A stretch of DNA of 10,733 bases, from the NCBI GenBank assembly GCA_003219095.1, contig QHPM01000116.1, positions 1 to 10,733 of the forward strand, given 5' to 3'. Of the stretch, positions 6,116 to 10,733 are shown in pieces. Below the pieces are notes generated by a model, which saw only the letters and a list, made by a program, of their open reading frames with translations, had not been told where the DNA came from and made no database searches. Position 1 is the stretch's first letter; every line of letters starts with the position of its first letter. The position numbers were made by a program, and so were the translations under genes. This stretch comes from Verrucomicrobiota bacterium. Its GTDB lineage: Bacteria > Verrucomicrobiota > Verrucomicrobiia > Chthoniobacterales > UBA10450.

Positions 6116-7246
6116 ATGACGCCGTTGTATTCACGCACTAATCCGTTTCCCGGTAAAATGCTCGTTAATCGACGGGTGAATGAAGGAAATCGGAACAAGG
6201 AAACGCGGCACCACGAAATTTCGCTGACCGGTTCGGGATTGACCTTCGAGCCGGGGGATTCGATGGCGGTTTACGCGACAAACGATCCGCCGTTGGTCGA
6301 GGAAATTATTCGTGCGCTCGGCGCTACCGGTGATGAGATTGTGCCAGCGGGGAAAAATGAAACGGCCCCGCTCCGTCAGGCTTTGCTGCGCAACTACGCC
6401 ATCACCACGCCGACGCCGAAGTTCTTGAAAGCGATCGTCGAGCGGGCCTCGGCCGCGCCCTTGCTGGAGGAATTGCTTCGTCCCGACCATAAACACGATC
6501 TTCAGGTTTATCTCTGGGGAATGGAGGTGATCGACTTTCTCCTGCAACATCCATCGGCCAGATTTACGCCCGGGGAATTCGTTGGTCTGCTGACGAAATT
6601 GCAGCCTCGCCTTTACTCGGTCGCGAGTTGTTTGCGGGTTTATCCCGATTCCGTCCACTTCATCGTCGATGTCATTCGCTATGAATCGCACGGACGCCTT
6701 CGTAAGGGTGTGGCTTCCACCTTTCTGGCTGAGCGCTGCCATGATCAGCCTGTCCCGGTTTTCCCCAGCGTCGCCAAGCATTTTCATCTCCCCGAGGGCG
6801 ATGCCGACATTATTATGGTCGGACCCGGGACCGGGATCGCACCTTTCCGGGCCTTTTTGCAGGAGCGTCGTGCGGTCGGGGCACGCGGGCGTAACTGGCT
6901 CTTCTTCGGCGCCCAGCGCGGGAGCGGTGACTAGTACTATGGCGAGGAGATCGAAGAACTAAAGAACCAGAACATTCTTACTTATGTTCACTGCGCATTT
7001 TCGCGCGATCAGGAGCACAAGATTTATGTCCAACATCGGATGCAGGAGAACGCAGCCGAATTGTGGCGCTGGCTCGACGCCGGGGCATATTTTTACGTTT
7101 GCGGCGATGCGTTGAAGATGGCGAAAGACGTGGATGCGGCGCTGCGGACGATTGTGCAGGAGCAAAGCGGCAAGTCCCCCGAGGAAGCGAATACTTACGT
7201 CGAGCAAATGAAGGCGGACAAACGTTACAAGCGGGACGTTTACTGA
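6116..7246 (+). pseudogene. Sulfite reductase flavoprotein (CysJ-like FAD/NADPH part), interrupted by in-frame TAG
   Basis: One continuous frame encodes a ferredoxin-NADP-reductase-type protein that matches short CysJ-like sulfite-reductase alpha subunits without the flavodoxin domain, broken by TAG at 6932-6934. Numbering from a TTG at 6107 (ATG 6116 is residue 4, the likelier start): N-terminal YSRTNPFPGKML and the connecting domain with SGLTFEPGDS (43-52); FAD motif RLYSVAS (168-174) and KGVAST (200-205); NADPH-loop GPGTGIAPFRAF (239-250). The stop is codon 276, in the place of an aromatic or Leu in the usual DFLY context. After it, with no frame change, come AFSRD (297-301), YVQHRM (307-312), YVCGD (330-334) and the terminal aromatic KRDVY. 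Intact, it would pass electrons from NADPH via FAD towards a sulfite-reductase hemoprotein. The product up to the stop lacks half of the NADPH domain and should be inactive. No hemoprotein gene is nearby. Confidence 0.85.
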
Positions 7247-7256
7247 GGAAGTTCTT

Positions 7257-8294
7257 CTACAAGGCGGCGACGGCGCGAGCTAGAATAAATCCGATCAAGC
7301 CGGTGGCTGGGAGCGTCAAAATCCAGGCCCAGATGATCCGTTCCACCAGCGTCCATTTCACCCCGCTAAAACGTTTGGCCGCACCGACGCCCATGATCGA
7401 GGTCGATATCACGTGCGTCGTTGAAAGCGGAATGCCGTAAAAGCTTGCAGTCTGAATGATGAGAGCCGCGCTCGTTTCCGCGGCGAATCCGTGCACGGGC
7501 TGAAGTTTCACCATTTTATGCCCAAGCGTGCGGATGATTCGCCAGCCGCCCGCAGCTGTCCCCGCCGCCATGGTGATGGCACATAGGATCTTTACCCAGG
7601 CGGGAATTGCGGCGAAGGCGGGCGTTTGTAAAAAACTCAGCCAGCCCGGCAAATGATCGAAGCTCCCCGCTTTCGTTCCGGTGAATAGCGCGAGGGTGAT
7701 GATGCCCATCGTTTTTTGCGCGTCATTGCTGCCGTGCGAATGCGCCATCCAGGCCGCGCTAAAAATTTGCAATTTGCCGAAAACGGATTGAACCGCCGCC
7801 GGCGTAAAACGATGGAAGATCACAAACAGCGCGAACATTACCAGAGCGCCGAGAAAGAAGCCGGCCAGCGGCGATGTAATCATCGGAACAACCACTTTTG
7901 GCCAGAGCCCGCTGTTCCATTTCAACACCGACCAGTTTCCGCGCGCGGTCGCGAGCGCAGCGCCGCACAAACCGCCAATCAGTGCATGGCTGGAACTCGA
8001 CGGAAGACCGACCCACCAGGTCATAATATTCCAGGAGAAGGCAGCGATGAGCGCGCACAACACCGTCGCCATGGTCACGACATTGGTATCGACCAAACCT
8101 TTGCCGATGGTGGAGGCAACTGCGCCGCCCAGAAGCGCGCCGGTTAAATTGAAAATCGCCGCCATCGCGATGGCCTGTCGCGGGGTCAGCACTTTGGTGG
8201 AGACGACGGTGGCGATGGCATTGGCGGCATCGTGAAAACCGTTGCTGTATTCGAAAACAATCGCCGCGAAGACGACGACGAAAAACGTGATCAT
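7257..8294 (-). CDS. pit: Inorganic phosphate transporter, PiT family
   Basis: A 345-aa inner-membrane protein with about ten hydrophobic segments. It carries the duplicated PiT signature (PF01384): GFHDAANAIATVVST near the N-terminus (19-33) and HGSNDAQKTMG in the second half (187-197). The matching GLPSSSSHALIGG (96-108) and GIPLSTTHVISTSIMGVG (287-304) re-entrant motifs are also present. The family takes up phosphate, often as a metal-phosphate complex, by ion symport; bacterial members are generally the low-affinity, constitutive system. It starts 12 bp after the DUF47 gene, and this DUF47-PiT order is a classical operon. No good ribosome-binding site precedes ATG 8294, consistent with translational coupling. 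The C-terminus is convergent with the interrupted flavoprotein gene, with only 10 bp between them. Family and role are secure. Confidence 0.95.
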   Translation of the reverse strand: MITFFVVVFAAIVFEYSNGFHDAANAIATVVSTKVLTPRQAIAMAAIFNLTGALLGGAVASTIGKGLVDTNVVTMATVLCALIAAFSWNIMTWWVGLPSSSSHALIGGLCGAALATARGNWSVLKWNSGLWPKVVVPMITSPLAGFFLGALVMFALFVIFHRFTPAAVQSVFGKLQIFSAAWMAHSHGSNDAQKTMGIITLALFTGTKAGSFDHLPGWLSFLQTPAFAAIPAWVKILCAITMAAGTAAGGWRIIRTLGHKMVKLQPVHGFAAETSAALIIQTASFYGIPLSTTHVISTSIMGVGAAKRFSGVKWTLVERIIWAWILTLPATGLIGFILARAVAAL

Positions 8295-8306
8295 CGGGGA
8301 GGCCGA

Positions 8307-8945
8307 CTACGCGTATTTGAGAACAACCTGCAGGATGATGTTCCCCGCATCTCGACAGCGATCGATTACTTTCTCGAGCAGCTCGTAAAGATCGCGCAGG
8401 AAAATGATGTGCTTGGGCGTGTAATCGCCGTGATAAAGATCGCGCAACAGCTCGAGTTCGAGTTTGTCGGCATCGCCTTCGATAGTTTGCAAACGCGCGT
8501 TCATTTCACGAGCAGTGCGAATGTCCGTGCCTTTGCGCAATTGCTGCACCATTGCCAAGACCGCTTCAGCCGCGCGATCGAGTAGCTCGACCTGACGGCG
8601 GAAATTGTGTCCGTGCAAATCCTCCGGGCAAATCAAAATCCGTTCGCCAATTTTCTCGACCGTTTTCGGAATTTTGTAGAGCGCACTGGCCAGCGTCTGG
8701 ATGTCTTCGCGTTCCAACGGAGTGATGAACGTTTTTGAAAGTTCCTCGGTCAATTGCTGGGTGATTCGTTTGTCTTCGCGGCGGGTCTCGGCAAATGCGT
8801 CGAGGTTGCTGGACGACTCGCTTTTCTCCAGTTTCGCCAGCAAATCGATCAGGTGGTGAACGCTGCTATCGGCTTGCTGCGCGCTTGCTTCCAGAAGGTC
8901 GTAAAACTTTTCGTCATGACCGAGAAATTTGCCGATTGAGAACAT
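8307..8945 (-). CDS. DUF47/PhoU-like protein, Pit accessory protein (Pap)
   Basis: A 212-aa, all-helical, charged soluble protein with no signal peptide, the usual length for the DUF47/PhoU_div family (PF01865). The recognisable centre is FITPLEREDIQTLASAL..IPKTVEKIGERI (about 73-103), where acidic residues of this type bind metal in PhoU-like bundles. A second helical repeat follows (NARLQTIEGDADKLELELLRDLY). These proteins accompany PiT permeases and are thought to modulate phosphate uptake; in rhizobia the equivalent gene is called pap (orfA-pit). ATG 8945 has a strong ribosome-binding site, GGAGG (complement of 8950-8954), four bases upstream. It is the first gene of the two-gene operon. 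Family secure; regulatory mechanism inferred. Confidence 0.93.
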   Translation of the reverse strand: MFSIGKFLGHDEKFYDLLEASAQQADSSVHHLIDLLAKLEKSESSSNLDAFAETRREDKRITQQLTEELSKTFITPLEREDIQTLASALYKIPKTVEKIGERILICPEDLHGHNFRRQVELLDRAAEAVLAMVQQLRKGTDIRTAREMNARLQTIEGDADKLELELLRDLYHGDYTPKHIIFLRDLYELLEKVIDRCRDAGNIILQVVLKYA

Positions 8946-8949
8946 GCTG

Positions 8950-8954
8950 CCTCC
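8950..8954 (-). promoter_or_regulatory. Strong Shine-Dalgarno for the DUF47 gene
   Basis: CCTCC on the plus strand reads GGAGG on the minus strand, four bases before ATG 8945. It is the only near-consensus ribosome-binding site found for any gene in the window, and it confirms the start. Confidence 0.75.
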
Positions 8955-8956
8955 GT

Positions 8957-9060
8957 TGTAGCCGCGTTCGCCGGCCGCGGCCAGTTCATTTAATCATGAG
9001 TTGCAGCCGTCGTCCGGTGACGCGAAAGCGGCGGAACATAGGCCAGCGACCACGGCTACA
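8957..9060. repeat. Inverted pair of a 20-bp repeat (TGTAGCCG type)
   Basis: TGTAGCCGCGTTCGCCGGCC (8957-8976) and the reverse complement of 9041-9060, TGTAGCCGTGGTCGCTGGCC, match at 17 of 20 positions. They face each other across 64 bases between dmeF and the DUF47 gene. The left copy begins two bases upstream of the DUF47 Shine-Dalgarno, so a hairpin formed by the pair would sit in the 5' leader of that mRNA. It may be an extragenic palindromic element. No clear promoter boxes were found in this 157-bp gap. Confidence 0.5.
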
Positions 9061-9102
9061 GCAATGCTGAAATAAATTACCAGCCCCATTCAAGAGAGTC
9101 GC

Positions 9103-10044
9103 TCAGAAATGTGGCTCGTGCTCGCGGCAATGCTGCGTCTCGATGGTAAGATGAACCAGCTCCTTCTGCTCTCGAAGCAACTCGCGGTATTCATCGGAAC
9201 TTTTCGGTTGATGCGCAACGATCGAGACGATGGCGGCGAACTTTCCTGTTCCAACCTGCCAGACGTGCAGATCGGTTATGAGCGAATCACCATCGCTTTC
9301 GACAGCGCGACGGATTGCATCCGGCAGATCTGATGAAGGCGGCGTCCGATCGAGGAGAATTCCGCTGGTATCGCGCATCAGTGCGTAAGCCCAGGAGAAA
9401 ACAACCCCGCTGCCCACGATTCCCATGATTGGATCAAGCCACGACCAACCAGCAAATTTACCGCCAGTCAACGCGATGATGGCGAGAACGCTGGTGAACG
9501 CATCGGCCAGCACATGGACGTAAGCCGCGCGTAAATTCAAATCATGGCGATGATCGCCTGCATCACTGGGACCGTCGTGATGATGATGCGAATCGTCCTT
9601 CAGCAGAAGCGCGCAACTCAAATTCACCAGCAATCCCAGAGAGGCGATGCCGATCGCTTCATTAAAATGAATGGTTAACGGAACGAATAAACGGTGGGCC
9701 GATTCGCCCGCCATCAGCAGCGCGATAATTGCCAGCACGACTGCGCTGGAGAAACCGCCGAGAACCCCAATTTTTCCGGTGCCGAAAGTGAATTGCGCGT
9801 TGGAGGAATGCTTGCGGGAGAGATAGTAGGCGGCGGCGGTAATAAGAAACGCGATCACATGAGTGCTCATGTGCCAGCCATCGGCGAGCAGTGCCATCGA
9901 GTGCGAGATGAGACCAACCGTGATCTCAAGCACCATCATTACCGCGGTGATGCCGATCACGATACGGGTGCGTCGTTCCGCGCCGGAGAAATCAGGAACG
10001 AAATTGTGCGCATGCCGAAAAGGCGAATGATCCGAGCGATCCAT
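9103..10044 (-). CDS. dmeF: Cation diffusion facilitator, DmeF-type Co/Ni (Fe/Zn) efflux
   Basis: From ATG 10044 the product is 313 aa, the normal CDF length. It has six hydrophobic segments and a cytoplasmic C-terminal domain (HVWQVGTGKFAAIVSIVAHQP). Metal-site motifs lie in TM2 (ADGWHMSTH, 54-62, H58/H62) and TM5 (HVLADAFTS, 177-185, H177/D181), corresponding to the four ligands of YiiP-type transporters. A His-rich loop (DDSHHHHDG..DHRHD, 150-168) lies between TM4 and TM5. ERRTRIVIGITAVMMVLEI and FGTGKIGVLGGFSSAVVLA are typical of the DmeF branch, which exports Co(II) and Ni(II) by proton antiport; neighbouring specificities are possible. The frame stays open upstream to a GTG at 10155 (350 aa), with ATGs at 10119 and 10095. 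I prefer 10044 because it gives the usual short N-terminus. No known metal riboswitch or regulator gene is visible. Confidence 0.88.
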   Translation of the reverse strand: MDRSDHSPFRHAHNFVPDFSGAERRTRIVIGITAVMMVLEITVGLISHSMALLADGWHMSTHVIAFLITAAAYYLSRKHSSNAQFTFGTGKIGVLGGFSSAVVLAIIALLMAGESAHRLFVPLTIHFNEAIGIASLGLLVNLSCALLLKDDSHHHHDGPSDAGDHRHDLNLRAAYVHVLADAFTSVLAIIALTGGKFAGWSWLDPIMGIVGSGVVFSWAYALMRDTSGILLDRTPPSSDLPDAIRRAVESDGDSLITDLHVWQVGTGKFAAIVSIVAHQPKSSDEYRELLREQKELVHLTIETQHCREHEPHF

Positions 10045-10146
10045 GGTAAAGAGATAATGGAGTTCGTTACGTCCGCAAACTTCTCGACGGCTCATTCCGG
10101 TTGCCGATTCCTGACTCATTCTTGTTAGGTCCCGGGATGTAGAACG

Positions 10147-10190
10147 AAGCGGCACCGCTTCCGAAGAAAAATTTCGTCCGCCGCTTTTTT
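10147..10190 (+). terminator. Terminator-like hairpin with T-run upstream of dmeF
   Basis: AAGCGGC (10147-10153) pairs with GCCGCTT (10180-10186). The last two T of that arm continue into four more, then CTTTGTTCTT. The loop holds a smaller CGAA/TTCG stem. On the plus strand this has the form of an intrinsic terminator, but no plus-strand gene ends here. It would stop antisense transcription across dmeF before the NRAMP remnant. It also overlaps the 5' part of the NRAMP-remnant frame, so the pattern may be chance. Confidence 0.3.
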
Positions 10191-10645
10191 CTTTGTTCTT
10201 GGGCCGGGATTGATCACTGGTGCGGCGGACGATGATCCGTCCGGCATTGCGACTTATTCAATCGCCGGTGCGCAGATGGGGACGTCGCTTTTATGGACGG
10301 CGTTCATTACCTGGCCGCTCATGGGATGCGTGCAATTCATGTGCGCGCGAATTGGGATGGTCACAGGGATCGGTTTAGCGGCCGCGCTAAAACAGAAGTT
10401 TCCAAGATGGGTTCTTTTCATTTTCGCCCTTGCTCTTTTTGCGGCGAATACAATGAACGTCGGCTCCGATTTGGCCGGTATGTCAGATGCCGCCGAGATG
10501 CTCACCGGCTTCAATTCACATTGGTTCGTCGAAGATTTTGAAATGGCTGGCGCTGTTTCTCTTTGCTTATGTCATAACGGCTTTTGTGGTCGAACCAGAT
10601 TGGCGCACCGTTCTGCGCGACACGTTCATCTTCCCTTCAAATCGG
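10171..10645 (+). pseudogene. NRAMP-family divalent metal transporter remnant
   Basis: From about 10171 one frame reads AAFFFVLGPGLITGAADDDPSG (with more before) and then IATYSIAGAQMGTSLLWTAF, PLMGCVQFMCARIG and ALALFAANTMNVGSDLAGM. This is the first part of an NRAMP-type Mn/Fe importer (PF01566), with DPSG in the TM1 metal-site position where classical members have DPGN. Homology breaks near 10528 after NSHWFV. It resumes in the +1 frame from 10529 as SKILKWLALFLFAYVITAFVVEPDWRTVLRDTF, so about 25 codons seem lost and the frame is shifted. The region between the upstream TAG (10126) and the homology has no ATG, GTG or TTG; only an ATT at 10171 could serve. After about 10645 no NRAMP match is seen in any frame. 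Missing start, deletion and frame change together indicate a dead gene. Its pairing with dmeF suggests former import/export neighbours. Confidence 0.7.
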
Positions 10646-10733
10646 CGCATTATTTTTACGGCGTGCGGGAAATCCGCCGCGCGTCAAAGTTTTCAAGGCT
10701 GGTTAACTACTTCCCGCTTTTCGCTATCTCCTT
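10646..10733 (+). other. Right-edge segment, unassigned open frame
   Basis: The frame of the 5' NRAMP segment stays open through here to the window edge, reading FYGVREIRRASKFSRLVNYF. I cannot match this to NRAMP or to another family. It may be sequence joined by the deletion that broke the importer, or the start of unrelated coding sequence beyond the window. Confidence 0.25.

Noticed and set aside
6011..6938. ACTAGT occurs near 6014, 6034 and at the amber codon (6931-6936), suggesting a repeated insertion or excision scar.
   Set aside because: A 6-bp sequence with no shared flanks or target duplication; coincidence is the simpler explanation.
8973..8982. GGCCGCGGCC palindrome between dmeF and the DUF47 gene.
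   Set aside because: Short GC palindrome partly inside the TGTAGCCG repeat; no separate signal.
10045..10155. N-terminal extension of DmeF from GTG 10155.
   Set aside because: It would add 37 polar residues not typical of the family; ATG 10044 gives the expected length, though initiation at 10119 or 10095 cannot be ruled out.

Overview
The window looks like a stretch of chromosome from a free-living, diderm, environmental bacterium with moderately high GC. A soil Verrucomicrobiota (Chthoniobacterales-like) is my best guess. This rests on the DUF6268-like outer-membrane barrel, the lipoprotein with a TonB C-terminal domain, the Pap/DUF47-Pit pair, and dispersed GTCATCCCGAG-type intergenic repeats. 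The taxonomic call is inference; there is no rRNA, tRNA or phylogenetic marker here. No phage, CRISPR, transposase or defence genes were seen.

Layout, left to right. (1) 1-747, minus: the N-terminal 249 residues of an ABC-transporter ATPase that runs off the left edge. (2) 816-2702, plus: a tight two-gene operon, divergent from the ATPase, encoding an unrecognised secreted protein and an outer-membrane beta-barrel. (3) 2703-2902: a repeat copy and a 16-codon leader reading frame whose stop touches the GTG start of a TonB-C-domain lipoprotein (2903-3394). (4) 3555-5729, minus: an MFS exporter followed 15 bp later by a nitrilase-superfamily amidohydrolase. (5) 5730-6115: a non-coding gap with two more copies of the repeat. 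(6) 6116-7246, plus: a sulfite-reductase flavoprotein (CysJ FAD/NADPH part, no flavodoxin domain) cut by one in-frame TAG. (7) 7257-8945, minus: a DUF47/PhoU-like regulator and a Pit phosphate permease. (8) 9103-10044, minus: a DmeF-type cation diffusion facilitator. (9) about 10171-10645, plus: the decayed remnant of an NRAMP-family metal importer, with no usable start and an internal deletion plus frame change.

Functionally the window is mostly envelope and transport: drug/solute export (ABC, MFS), phosphate uptake (Pap-Pit), divalent-metal efflux (DmeF) next to a lost divalent-metal importer (NRAMP), and envelope proteins of unknown role. Two of the nine recognisable transport or redox loci are broken. 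I do not see a convincing new multi-gene system. The most useful leads are the two broken genes, the repeat family with one palindromic copy, the leader ORF abutting the TonB-like lipoprotein, and the unassigned secreted-protein/barrel pair.
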